The position numbers and the translations under genes are program-made. Source: JAFAGX01 sp035624215 (GTDB lineage: Bacteria > Acidobacteriota > Terriglobia > Terriglobales > Acidobacteriaceae). From it: a stretch of DNA of 64,000 nt. Shown here piece by piece: positions 7,419 to 15,856 of this stretch; position 1 is the stretch's first letter, and the number at the start of each line of letters is the position of its first letter. The stretch covers positions 1 to 64,000 of the forward strand of contig DASPRY010000048.1 in the NCBI GenBank assembly GCA_035624215.1, read 5' to 3'. Below the pieces are notes generated by a model. The model worked only from the letters and a program-made list of their open reading frames with translations. It had not been told where the DNA came from and did not search any database.

Positions 7419-8195
7419 ATGAATGTTCATCCGACCGCCATCATTGATCCTCGTGCACAGATTCACCCCAGTTGCCAAATTGGGCCTTATTGCGTAGTTG
7501 GCCCGGACGTTGAACTGGGAGAACAGTGCCACCTGATCTCGCACGTGACCATCGAAGGGCCGGCAAGAATTGGCGCCCGCAACCGCTTGTATCCATTTTC
7601 TTCTGTCGGTTTCGCACCTCAGGATCTGACCTACGCAGGCGAGCCCACAAGGCTTCAGATTGGAGATCACAACCAAATCCGCGAATTCGTCACCATCAGT
7701 CGCGGCACGGTCAAGGGCGGCGGACTCACCCGCCTGGGCAGCCATAACCTGATCATGGCGTACAGCCACATTGCTCACGATTGCAAGATCGGCGATCACG
7801 TAATTCTGGCCAATGCCGCGACGCTGGGCGGCCACGTCATCGTCGACGATTGGGCCACGGTAGGGGCGCTCTGCCCGGTGCATCATTTCGTGCGTATTGG
7901 CACCTACTCCTTCATCGGCGGTGGTACCACGATCACTCGCGACGTTCTTCCTTTTTCCAAAACCGCAGCCGCCCGCGATACCCATGCTTATGGAGTCAAT
8001 GCGATCGGCTTAGAACGTCGCGGTTTCACCAGAGAACGAATCCGCAAGATTCATCACGCGTATAAGGTTCTCCTGGCCTCCAAGCTCAATACATCGCAGG
8101 CTATCGAGCAACTGAAGTCTGAATCCGATCGCGGCGAAGATGTCGACATGTTGATTAGATTTATAGAAGCTTCCGAGCGGGGAGTGATTAAGTAG
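7419..8195 (+). CDS. lpxA: UDP-N-acetylglucosamine acyltransferase LpxA
   Basis: 258 residues of left-handed beta-helix hexapeptide repeats from residue 2 (VHPTAIIDPRAQIHPSCQIG) to about 190, then a C-terminal helical domain. The catalytic His is in the SHIAHDCKIG segment. It performs the first step of lipid A synthesis, moving a 3-hydroxyacyl chain from ACP to the UDP-sugar. Because an oxidoreductase of the Gfo/Idh family lies downstream, the sugar could be UDP-GlcNAc or its 3-amino analogue; sequence alone does not decide. The stop codon lies at the edge of a heptad repeat array. Confidence 0.95.
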   Translation: MNVHPTAIIDPRAQIHPSCQIGPYCVVGPDVELGEQCHLISHVTIEGPARIGARNRLYPFSSVGFAPQDLTYAGEPTRLQIGDHNQIREFVTISRGTVKGGGLTRLGSHNLIMAYSHIAHDCKIGDHVILANAATLGGHVIVDDWATVGALCPVHHFVRIGTYSFIGGGTTITRDVLPFSKTAAARDTHAYGVNAIGLERRGFTRERIRKIHHAYKVLLASKLNTSQAIEQLKSESDRGEDVDMLIRFIEASERGVIK

Positions 8196-8318
8196 CTGTC
8201 GGCATTCAGCTCAGCACTCAGCATTCAGTAGGCTAGCTCATCTTCGTTGGAAATTGGTTCTCACTGGTAATTCGAAGAGCTGATCGCTGAGTGCTGATTG
8301 CCGAGTGCTGAATGCTAG
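8194..8318. repeat. Inverted pair of heptad-periodic arrays between lpxA and lpxI
   Basis: Left arm 8194-8232 consists of units TCAGCAN (TCAGCAC, TCAGCAT and relatives, with one 5-nt unit). Right arm 8277-8318 consists of units CTGANTG in perfect 7-nt phase for six units. The arms are mutually complementary and separated by 44 nt. The lpxA stop codon lies in the left arm, and the right arm ends 10 nt before the lpxI start. Confidence 0.8.
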
Positions 8319-8328
8319 ACTCAATTGC

Positions 8329-9174
8329 ATGTGCGCGCAGAAGCAGCGGCTCGGCCTGATTGCGGGGAACGGGCGATTCCCTTTTCTGGTGCTCGATGCG
8401 GCCCGCGCGCAAGGATTCGATGTCGTAGTGGCTGCCATCAAGGAAGAAACATTTCCCGAAATCGGGTCGCGCGGAGCGGCGGCGGTTCATTGGCTGTCGT
8501 TAGGCGAGCTTTCGAAGCTGATTGAAACCTTTAAACGCGAAGGGATATCCCGCGCCATGATGGCCGGGCAGGTCAAGCACAAACAGATTTTTTCCAGTAT
8601 CCGTCCGGATTGGCGTCTAGCCAAGCTGCTGCTGAACCTTAGCACGCGGAACACCGATGCCTTGCTCGGCGCCATCGCCAAGGTGTTAGCTGACGAAGGC
8701 ATCACGCTGGAGAATTCCACTTCTCTGCTTGAGCCGTTGCTAGCTAAACCGGGCGTGTTGACCCGGCGGTCGCCCAGCGATCAGGAGAAGAAGAATATCG
8801 AGTACGGCCGGACAGTGGCCCGGCATCTGGCGCAGTACGATATTGGGCAGACGGTAGTCGTAGCTGAGGGTGCCTGCGTGGCGGTTGAAGCCATGGAGGG
8901 TACCGACGCTACCATCGAGCGTGCAGGCCGCATCATGGCGTCGCTTGAATCTGAGGCGTCGACCCTGAGCCGGGTGCTCACCGTGGTCAAGATTGCCAAG
9001 CCCAATCAGGACATGCGCTTCGATGTGCCGGTGATTGGAGTCAAGACCATTGAAGCGATGCGCACGGCCGGGGCAATATGCCTGGCGGTAGACGCCGGAC
9101 GCTGCCTGCTTCTCGATGGAGACGCAGTCATCACGGCTGCGGATTCAGCGGAAATTGTGGTCACCGCCGAGTGA
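8329..9174 (+). CDS. lpxI: UDP-2,3-diacylglucosamine pyrophosphatase LpxI
   Basis: 281 residues from the ATG at 8329 (an earlier in-frame GTG at 8305 lies inside the heptad array and is less likely). It opens RLGLIAGNGRFPFLVLDAAR, the N-terminal signature of the LpxI/DUF1009 family, and has the C-terminal domain with IGVKTIEAM and GAICLAVDAGRCLLLD. LpxI hydrolyses UDP-2,3-diacylglucosamine to lipid X in bacteria lacking LpxH. Position after lpxA agrees. lpxB, lpxC and lpxD are not in the window. Confidence 0.93.
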   Translation: MCAQKQRLGLIAGNGRFPFLVLDAARAQGFDVVVAAIKEETFPEIGSRGAAAVHWLSLGELSKLIETFKREGISRAMMAGQVKHKQIFSSIRPDWRLAKLLLNLSTRNTDALLGAIAKVLADEGITLENSTSLLEPLLAKPGVLTRRSPSDQEKKNIEYGRTVARHLAQYDIGQTVVVAEGACVAVEAMEGTDATIERAGRIMASLESEASTLSRVLTVVKIAKPNQDMRFDVPVIGVKTIEAMRTAGAICLAVDAGRCLLLDGDAVITAADSAEIVVTAE

Positions 9175-9246
9175 CAAACAACGCGCGACATTGACGCCGG
9201 CACGTTCAGTTTTCGCCAAGGCAAATAAAAGATTGAGGAGTTATTC

Positions 9247-9714
9247 ATGTCTGAATGCGCCCGCCTCGCCGACCAGATTCGCCGTGCCTTTCAAGGAGAA
9301 GCCTGGCATGGCGACCCCGTGCTTAAACTTCTTCGTGATGTCGATGCTAAGACTGCGGCACAACACCCCATCAAGAACGCACATAGCATCTGGGAACTGG
9401 TTCTGCACATCGCTGCCTGGGACGACGCGGTGCGCCGCCGTGCCGGAGGGAGGGCCGTCAAGCTGTCAGGCAAGCAAAACTTCCCTCCTGTAACCGAAAG
9501 CAGCGAAGCCGCTTGGCGCAAGGCAGTGGAACACCTGAAGCATACTCATGACGAACTGGTGAAGGCGGTTGCGGCATTTCCAGATTCGCGACTGCAAGAA
9601 CAGGTTCCCGGCAAGACAGAGAAGTACCGCAACTTCTTCTACATGTTCAGCGGTATCGTCCAGCACGAGCTTTACCACGCCGGCCAGATCGCACTGCTCA
9701 AGAAATTCAAATGA
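9247..9714 (+). CDS. DinB-like four-helix metalloprotein
   Basis: 155 residues. It has the DinB/YfiT pattern: a first His in NAHSIWELVLHIAAWDDAV, and two late His in VQHELYHAGQIALLKK, which in this superfamily bind a divalent metal in a four-helix bundle. Known members include thiol transferases (bacillithiol, mycothiol) and damage-induced proteins of unknown role. Ribosome site GAGGAG precedes the ATG. It overlaps the next gene by ATGA, so the two are translationally coupled inside the lipid A block. Two further DinB-superfamily genes lie at 46512 and 54410. Confidence 0.85.
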   Translation: MSECARLADQIRRAFQGEAWHGDPVLKLLRDVDAKTAAQHPIKNAHSIWELVLHIAAWDDAVRRRAGGRAVKLSGKQNFPPVTESSEAAWRKAVEHLKHTHDELVKAVAAFPDSRLQEQVPGKTEKYRNFFYMFSGIVQHELYHAGQIALLKKFK

Positions 9715-10721
9715 CCACCGAGAACGTCACCCACGTTGCGGTGGTTGGCGTCGGCGCCTTCGGGCGCAACCACGCCCGCGTCTATCAGCAGCTCGCCAGC
9801 GAAGGAGTGCCCGTCCGCTTGGTCGGGGTCGTGGATTCGGATACGGCCCGGGCCGACGCCATCGCTCAGGAATTCGGCTGTCGCGCACTTGGCTCCGTCG
9901 AACAGCTCGTCACCACTCATCGCGAGCTTCAGGCTGCTTCGGTTGCCGTTCCCACCGTGCATCATCTCAAGGTTGCGGAGCAGCTGATGCAAGCCGGGGT
10001 TGACGTTCTAATCGAGAAACCCCTCGTTTCTTCGCTTGCGGAAGCCGACGAATTGATTCGAATGGCCAAGCAACTTGGCCGGATCGCCCAGGTGGGCCAT
10101 CTGGAGCGTTTCAACCCCGCTGTCCGTGCCACGCTGCCGATTCTCACTCGCCCTATGTTTTTCGAAGTGCATCGGCTCAGCGTGTTCATCCCACGCTCGC
10201 TCGATATCGATGTCGTGCTGGATCTCATGATTCACGATCTCGACATCGTGCTCTCGTTCGTGAACTCGCCCGTAAAAGAGATTCGCGCCGTCGGCCTGCC
10301 AATTCTCTCCGGCAAAGTTGACATCGCCAATGTCCGCATCGAGTTCGATTCCGGATGTGTTGCCAACTTCACTGCGAGCCGGGTTTCAACCGAGCGGGTG
10401 CGCAAATTGCGCTTTTTTCAACCCAATCAATACGTTTCGCTGGATTACGGCCGGCAGGATGTATTGATCTTCAGTGTCGGGAAGAGCAACAGTGGAAGCG
10501 CATCGGTGAACCCGCAAATTCAGGTCACAAAGCTGCCGACTGTCCAGGAGGAGCCGCTGCACGCGGAGCTGAAGTCATTTCTGGACTCGGTCCGGCAGCG
10601 CTCAATGCCGCTTGTCGGCTTGGAGGATGGCCGTCGGGCGCTAAGTGTAGCGCTCGAAATCATTCGTGCCATTCGCGAACATGGGGCGAAAATCCGCTTG
10701 GATCGATTTCACCAGCCATAG
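9711..10721 (+). CDS. Gfo/Idh/MocA family oxidoreductase
   Basis: 336 residues. The Rossmann nucleotide motif GVGAFGRNH is at about residue 12, the family lysine in IEKPL at about residue 102, and the catalytic-region MIHDLDIVL near 174. It starts with ATG overlapping the dinB stop (ATGA). Members placed beside lpxA in other bacteria (GnnA) oxidise UDP-GlcNAc at C3 for 2,3-diamino lipid A; that role would need a GnnB aminotransferase, which is not in this window. A different UDP-sugar or inositol dehydrogenase role remains possible. Confidence 0.88.
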   Translation: MTTENVTHVAVVGVGAFGRNHARVYQQLASEGVPVRLVGVVDSDTARADAIAQEFGCRALGSVEQLVTTHRELQAASVAVPTVHHLKVAEQLMQAGVDVLIEKPLVSSLAEADELIRMAKQLGRIAQVGHLERFNPAVRATLPILTRPMFFEVHRLSVFIPRSLDIDVVLDLMIHDLDIVLSFVNSPVKEIRAVGLPILSGKVDIANVRIEFDSGCVANFTASRVSTERVRKLRFFQPNQYVSLDYGRQDVLIFSVGKSNSGSASVNPQIQVTKLPTVQEEPLHAELKSFLDSVRQRSMPLVGLEDGRRALSVALEIIRAIREHGAKIRLDRFHQP

Positions 10722-10935
10722 ATTGTCAATTTTTGTAAATCCTCAGTTTGTACAGAGATGCAACCAGGGTAACTCTCCCTCCCTCGAAGCATCGCGTATT
10801 CATCGAAAAGATGCGAAAATGAAGGCACAGACCGCAGCACCAGTGCATCCGCATCAAACGACTGTGGTGTATTCAGCGGTTCACTATCCGCGGATGTCGA
10901 TCGCGAGTAGTCTCTGATTTGCAGGTAAGTTGTTG

Positions 10936-12063
10936 ATGCCAACGACGCAAATCCCGCCAGCCAGTACACCTCCTTCGTCCTCCCAGAATTCTCAAGTGGG
11001 CGGAGAACTGTACGATGCGCGCTACTGGGAGTCGGCCTATCGCGACATCGATGAGCCGCCCGCTCTTCTGCTCCAGCTTCAGGACGACCTGGCGCGATCC
11101 CGGCGCCGCGAGGCGTTCTGGATTTCAGTTGTCGTCCACCTCATCGTCGTGTTGGCGATCGTGAACTCTGACAAGCTGGCAAAATTTATGCCGCGCCAGG
11201 CTGTCGTGGTGCAGCCGCGCATGTTTCCGCAAGACAAAGACCTGACCTTTCTCGAATTGCCCCCGGATGAACAGAAGATCACCAAACGGCCGAATACGAA
11301 CATCATCTCTGATAAAGATCGCATCGCGACTTCGAGGGCGCCGCAACTCGACCGCCAGGAGCTGAAGAAAATTCTCGATAGCAGCCGCCCAGGTCCACCT
11401 GGGATGAGTGCACCGCCTGCAAGTCCGGCTCAGCCGCCATCGCCTCCGGCTGCAGCGCAGAACAACCCGCAGCAGCAGACGCAACAGCAGCAAGGTCAGC
11501 CGGCGCCTCCGCCACCCCCGTCTGCCGATCAAATCGCAAAGCTGCAGACTCCAGAAGTGGGATCGAAGAACCCATTTGCATTGAGCCAGGCCCTCTCACC
11601 GGGAGAAGCTATTGAGCAGGCAGCCCGGGCTACCGCCGCGAGCCGCGGTGGTTATGGTGGCGCGGACGGCGACTTCGGTCTCGGCCAAGGCAAACAGGGC
11701 CGAGCCCTGGGCGCGCTCGATGTCCTCAGCGACACCATGGGAGTAGATTTCGGCCCGTACCTGCAGCGTGTTCTTCATGATGTGAAAGTGAACTGGTACA
11801 ACCTGATTCCCGAATCTGCGCGTCCTCCGATCATGAAAAAGGGCAAAGTCGCGATCGAATTTGCCATCCTCAAGAATGGCAGCATCGCTGGAATGAGGCT
11901 GGAACAAGGAGGCAGTTCAGGGGATCCGGCGCTCGACCGCGCGGCCTGGGGCGGTATTACCGCCTCCAATCCCTTCCCGCCGCTGCCGCAAGAATTCGGC
12001 GGCCAATATCTCGCCCTGCGCTTTCATTTCTTCTACAACCCCGACAAATCAGATCTGCAGTAA
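10936..12063 (+). CDS. TonB-like energy transducer / periplasmic linker protein
   Basis: About 375 residues from the ATG at 10936. A cytoplasmic N-terminus of some 55 residues precedes a transmembrane helix (FWISVVVHLIVVLAIVNS), then a long Pro/Gln-rich periplasmic stretch with QQQTQQQQ and PPPPP, and a C-terminal domain (VDFGPYLQRVLHDVKVNW to LALRFHFFYNP) of the TonB C-terminal type, which links ExbB/ExbD energy to outer membrane transporters or acts in envelope machines. No exbB or exbD adjoins. The 214 nt upstream hold no gene and no clear promoter. Confidence 0.85.
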   Translation: MPTTQIPPASTPPSSSQNSQVGGELYDARYWESAYRDIDEPPALLLQLQDDLARSRRREAFWISVVVHLIVVLAIVNSDKLAKFMPRQAVVVQPRMFPQDKDLTFLELPPDEQKITKRPNTNIISDKDRIATSRAPQLDRQELKKILDSSRPGPPGMSAPPASPAQPPSPPAAAQNNPQQQTQQQQGQPAPPPPPSADQIAKLQTPEVGSKNPFALSQALSPGEAIEQAARATAASRGGYGGADGDFGLGQGKQGRALGALDVLSDTMGVDFGPYLQRVLHDVKVNWYNLIPESARPPIMKKGKVAIEFAILKNGSIAGMRLEQGGSSGDPALDRAAWGGITASNPFPPLPQEFGGQYLALRFHFFYNPDKSDLQ

Positions 12064-12166
12064 TCTGCGCCTCGACTCTTGCCATGTCCGCGCTGGCTTG
12101 CATCTCGCCATAAGCCGGGGTGTTTCGGACGCATTTTTTGTGTGGCTAACCTGGGATCGACGGAGT

Positions 12167-13438
12167 CTATCGCAGTCTGCTTGCCAGCTCGTTGCGCGGG
12201 ACGGACACCTGCTCTCCTGTTTTCAGATTCTTCAGCGCGAACGCTCCCGCTTTCACTTCGTTTTCGCCAACAATCAAAATAAAGCGCGCGTCCAGTTTGC
12301 TGGCGATTTCAAGTGACTTCTTCAGCCGAAAAGTTTCATCACCGAGCTCGACAATGAAATCCTGCCGGCGCAGTTCTCGCGCCAGCCGCGCAGCTTCGCG
12401 GTCCATGCCGGGACCCAGCGGTGCGATGTAAACATCCGGTTTGGCTTGCACCGCTTCCGCGGACTCTTTCAGCGCCAGCACCAGCCGGTCTTCGCCGATG
12501 GCAAAACCAATTCCCGGAGCTTTCGGGCCTCCGAGCGATTCGGACAGTCCGTCGTAGCGGCCTCCGCCGAGAATAGCGTTCTGCGCGCCTAAAGCTCCAT
12601 GCGTAAACTCGAACGCGGTGCGCGTATAGTAGTCGAGGCCGCGCACCAGGCGATCATTTAAGATGAACGGCACGCCCACTGCCTTCAAGATTTCCTGGAC
12701 CTCGTGGAAGTGCTTGCGGCAAGCCTCGTCGAGAAATTGGCTGATGCGCGGCAGCTTCTCGATGATTGGCTGGTCTTCCGAAACTTTGCAGTCGAACACC
12801 CGCAAAGGATTCGTGACCGCACGCCGCTGGCAATCGACGCACATTTTGGGCGCGACCGGCTCGAGCGCTTTGCGCAGAGCTTCGTTGTAGCGGGCGCGAT
12901 CCTCGGCGCAGCCAACCGAGTTCAGTTGCAGTTGCCAATCCTTGATGCCAAGTCGATCGAGTAACGTAGCGAGCAGTTCCAGAATTTCCGCGTCGCGCGC
13001 CGGAGCACCGCTGCCCGCACTCTCCGGCCCGATCATTTCTGCGTTGATCTGATAAAACTGGCGATAGCGTCCTTTCTGCGGACGTTCGCGCCGGAACATC
13101 GGGCCGATCAAGTAGAGCTTGTTCAGTCCTCGCTCCCAGAGTTTGTGCTCGATGTAGGCTCGAACGATTCCGGCGGTGGCTTCGGGGCGAAGGGTCAACG
13201 CTTGACCCTTCTCGCTTTCGGCGCGGCTGCGGTCTTCCCAGGTGTACATCTCCTTCGCGACAATGTCGGTTTCTTCGCCCACACTGCGAGCGAACAATTG
13301 CGTGTCCTCAAAAATGGGCGTGCGAATCTCCTGGAAGTTGTAGGCGCGGAAAACGGCGCGAACTTTGTCTTCGACAAAGTTCCACAGCGCCGTATCCGGT
13401 GGCAAAAGGTCGCGCGTTCCCCGAATAGCTTTAATCAT
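12167..13438 (-). CDS. hisS: Histidyl-tRNA synthetase
   Basis: 423 residues from MIKAIRGTRD. Class II motifs are clear: motif 2 (FRRERPQKGRYRQFYQ), the His-specific block RGLDYYTRTAFEF, and motif 3 (GFAIGEDRLVLAL), followed by the anticodon-binding domain to the end. It charges tRNA-His. An in-frame ATG six codons earlier (13456) lies inside the TGTCATCC arm of a dispersed repeat, and neither start has a convincing ribosome site; the later one matches the conserved N-terminus. Confidence 0.96.
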   Translation of the reverse strand: MIKAIRGTRDLLPPDTALWNFVEDKVRAVFRAYNFQEIRTPIFEDTQLFARSVGEETDIVAKEMYTWEDRSRAESEKGQALTLRPEATAGIVRAYIEHKLWERGLNKLYLIGPMFRRERPQKGRYRQFYQINAEMIGPESAGSGAPARDAEILELLATLLDRLGIKDWQLQLNSVGCAEDRARYNEALRKALEPVAPKMCVDCQRRAVTNPLRVFDCKVSEDQPIIEKLPRISQFLDEACRKHFHEVQEILKAVGVPFILNDRLVRGLDYYTRTAFEFTHGALGAQNAILGGGRYDGLSESLGGPKAPGIGFAIGEDRLVLALKESAEAVQAKPDVYIAPLGPGMDREAARLARELRRQDFIVELGDETFRLKKSLEIASKLDARFILIVGENEVKAGAFALKNLKTGEQVSVPRNELASRLR

Positions 13439-13450
13439 TTTTGTTTGAGC

Positions 13451-13512
13451 TGTCATCCTGAGCGGAGTTGGTTCATTCGCAAGCGAATGAACTGATGTAG
13501 TCGAAGGATCTA
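13451..13512 (+). repeat. TGTCATCCTGAGCG-framed repeat, copy 1
   Basis: It begins TGTCATCCTGAGCGGAG and ends GTAGTCGAAGGATC. Between them is a perfect hairpin, GTTCATTCGC / GCGAATGAAC with a 2-nt AA loop. A copy in the opposite orientation is at 13622-13687 in the same gap, and a third is at 18341-18405. The frame is shared while the inner hairpin differs in each. Confidence 0.85.
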
Positions 13513-13621
13513 TGCATTGCGACCTTTTGCGACGGCCGCTCCAGGGAATTCTCCCCGTTTCCGCGCAAAGAAAGAGAGCAAGAGAATGCCTTGTCGCTTC
13601 CGAGAATAATTCGTTAGCCTA

Positions 13622-13687
13622 GGGATCCTTCGACTACACGTGATCCTCGCGCCTGGCGCGAAGACCATGCTCCACTCAGGATGACAT
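13622..13687 (-). repeat. TGTCATCCTGAGCG-framed repeat, copy 2 (inverted)
   Basis: Read on the minus strand it begins TGTCATCCTGAGTGGAG and ends GTAGTCGAAGGATCC, with the inner hairpin TCGCGC / GCGCGA. With copy 1 it fills most of the 308-nt gap between hisS and the carbonic anhydrase gene. The DNA between the two copies shows nothing recognisable. Confidence 0.8.
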
Positions 13688-13746
13688 TACACACTTAAAT
13701 TCAGGATAACAATTTTATAAAAAGCTCATTGGTAACAACTGGCCGT

Positions 13747-14259
13747 TTACCTCTCTCCTAAATACGCTTCCTTGTACGCGAGGTAATTCTGCGCGTAGCG
13801 CAGAATGGTTTCCTGATCCTTCTCATCAAGTTTGCGGCGGAATTTACCCGGAGAGCCCATCCACAACGAGCCGGGTTCCACGATGGTTCTTTCAGGGATC
13901 ACGGTTCCGGCCGCGATAATCGAGCCGGAACCTATCCTTGCACCGTTCAGAATGATGCAGCCCATGCCGATCAGGCATCGATCTTCAATAGTGCAGCCAT
14001 GCAGCGTTACCGAGTGACCCACGGTCACGTATTCGCCTACGAAGACTCCGTACTCCTCCTTCATTCCGTGCAGCACGCTGCAGTCCTGGACGTTAGAGTA
14101 CGCTCCGATGCGGATGGAGTGCACATCGCCGCGCAGCACCGCATTCATCCACACGCTGGCATGCTCGCCCAAAACCACATCTCCGATGATCTGCGCTGAG
14201 TCATCGACGTAACACGATGCCGGAATTGTCGGCTTGATGCCTTTGTAGGAGCGAATCAT
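13747..14259 (-). CDS. Gamma-carbonic anhydrase family protein
   Basis: 170 residues from MIRSYKGIKPTIPASCYVD; an earlier in-frame start at 14331 would add a family-atypical tail. A left-handed beta-helix of hexapeptide repeats carries SVWMNAVLRGDVHSIRIG and SVTLHGCTIEDRCLIGMG, the regions holding the three metal-binding His of the CaiE/YrdA/PaaY group. These bind zinc or iron; some hydrate CO2, others have no proven activity. It is a separate transcription unit between hisS and the DUF4097 operon. Confidence 0.9.
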   Translation of the reverse strand: MIRSYKGIKPTIPASCYVDDSAQIIGDVVLGEHASVWMNAVLRGDVHSIRIGAYSNVQDCSVLHGMKEEYGVFVGEYVTVGHSVTLHGCTIEDRCLIGMGCIILNGARIGSGSIIAAGTVIPERTIVEPGSLWMGSPGKFRRKLDEKDQETILRYAQNYLAYKEAYLGER

Positions 14260-14386
14260 GTCCTGGCTGCGCGCCTCAGAGAACTTTGAACATAACATGG
14301 CGCGCACTGAGGAGCTAACAGGGCAACGCAAGACAAGAAGTGCCGGAAGAGCATTCCAGCCGGACCAAAGCTGCTTGCTGCCAGAT

Positions 14387-15856
14387 TCAGTTTTCTGTGA
14401 CCTGAGGCGCCGACGGTGAACGTGGCGGCTTTGGATTTTCAGGAAGTTCCGACTCCTGGTCGGCTGACGACGCCTTACGAATCTCTATGGTCCCGTGCTC
14501 GCTGTTTAATACGAGTCGCGGACCGCCGCTGCCGACGCTCCCCGACGCGGTAGTCTGCGATTCGTCAATTTTCAAACTGCTAAAGTCGGTTTCGATTTCG
14601 CCGCCCTGGGCTCGGGCATCCACCTGGAAGCTGGCTTTGTCGGGAACGTAAACTTGAATATCACCTCGTCGGTTCTCCACCTGCATGCTGCCCAGTTTCT
14701 TGACTCGCAATTCCACCGAGCCGTTCTCGTCCTGTAAGCGGACGTCGCCAGAGATATCCGCCAGACGAATGTCCTTGGAGCTGGTGGTCAAACGGATTGG
14801 ACCTGTGACATTGCTCGCTTGCAGATCCCCGGAATCCAAATCCAAATCACCGTCGAGGCGACCGAGCTGCATATCGGTGCGCGATGACTTGAAAACGACA
14901 CCCTGGCCGATCTTCGCCAGCTTTACGCTTTCCATGAATTCGCCGTCGAGGTGGACGGCTCCCTTGATGTCCTCGAGGGAAACATCGTTAGCTCGTCCCT
15001 CGATGGAAACATCGGAGCTGACCTGCGAGACTCGCGCCGCGCTGTGATCCAGGCTCAGGCTCACGCGGCCATTTATGTCGGAAACCGAAACGTCGTTGTG
15101 CTGTGCGGAGATCTCTACGTCGCCATCGCGGCCCAAAATGCTGACATCTCCAGAGTGCGTGGAAATACTGACCGCGGCTTTCCTTGGCAGAGAGATGTCC
15201 AAATCCTCGGCCACGCGATGATCTCCAGCATTTTGATTATTGGCGTTCAGCGTGACCATGTTGCCGCTTACCGTGATCTGCGGCTTGCTCCCGGCGTTGT
15301 ATTTGTCCGCATCCGATTGGTTGTCGGCAGTAATGCGCTTGTGTACAGATACGTGAATTTCGTTGCCGGTCGAAGTGCTGACGTTGACCGCTCCTTGCGC
15401 ATTGACGACGCGCAAGCTCGCACCGGCGGGGAAGGCCTGCGATAGCTGATCTTCATAGGTATATTTCTCGCCGAACAGGGTGAAGTCGCTGCCGTCGATG
15501 TTGATTTGATCGCGCAGTTTGCCCCAATCCACCCGTGACATTTGGGTCGCAGTCAGTCCAAGGACGATCAGGATGATGATGAGGAAGACGCCGCCAACCC
15601 CCAGCCCCGAAGGGCGCACGCCCTGCCTCTGGGCCGCCTGATATTCAATGAGCTTGATGACGCCGGCTACGATGAGGATGACCGGCCAGTAATGAGCAAA
15701 CCAGTGGCCGAGCTGCGTCCAGTTCAGATAGCCCATCGTGCCCAGGAGGAACAGAATTCCGACTGAGATCAGAATAATCGGGCCAGAAATCGAGCGCCGG
15801 TAATGCGGTGGAGGTGGCGGAATAGGGCTCGGCGGCGACTGGACGGGACTAGCCAT
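14387..15856 (-). CDS. Membrane-anchored DUF4097 beta-helix protein
   Basis: 489 residues. The N-terminus is a Pro-rich 18-residue stretch, then three hydrophobic segments (PIILISVGILFLLGTMGYL; HYWPVILIVAGVIKLI; GVFLIIILIVLGLTA) as in the LiaI/LiaF-type DUF5668 domain. From about residue 140 to 460, Val/Ser/Asp-rich repeats such as VSISTHSGDVSILGRDGDV form the DUF4097 (putative adhesin) beta-helix, then a Pro-rich tail. It is the last gene of the sigma/anti-sigma operon and overlaps the preceding gene by 8 nt. It probably senses or contributes to envelope stress responses; the mechanism is unknown. Confidence 0.85.
   Translation of the reverse strand: MASPVQSPPSPIPPPPPHYRRSISGPIILISVGILFLLGTMGYLNWTQLGHWFAHYWPVILIVAGVIKLIEYQAAQRQGVRPSGLGVGGVFLIIILIVLGLTATQMSRVDWGKLRDQINIDGSDFTLFGEKYTYEDQLSQAFPAGASLRVVNAQGAVNVSTSTGNEIHVSVHKRITADNQSDADKYNAGSKPQITVSGNMVTLNANNQNAGDHRVAEDLDISLPRKAAVSISTHSGDVSILGRDGDVEISAQHNDVSVSDINGRVSLSLDHSAARVSQVSSDVSIEGRANDVSLEDIKGAVHLDGEFMESVKLAKIGQGVVFKSSRTDMQLGRLDGDLDLDSGDLQASNVTGPIRLTTSSKDIRLADISGDVRLQDENGSVELRVKKLGSMQVENRRGDIQVYVPDKASFQVDARAQGGEIETDFSSLKIDESQTTASGSVGSGGPRLVLNSEHGTIEIRKASSADQESELPENPKPPRSPSAPQVTEN

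Noticed and set aside
7137..7985. Open frame of 282 codons on the minus strand across fabZ and lpxA
   Set aside because: Antisense to two well-supported genes.
10722..10935. Possible small RNA or riboswitch before the TonB-like gene
   Set aside because: No stable conserved structure or promoter pair with acceptable spacing could be read in the 214-nt gap.
13507..13620. Transposon between the two inverted framed repeats
   Set aside because: The 110 nt between them encode nothing and carry no transposase; too short to be more than a repeat pair.
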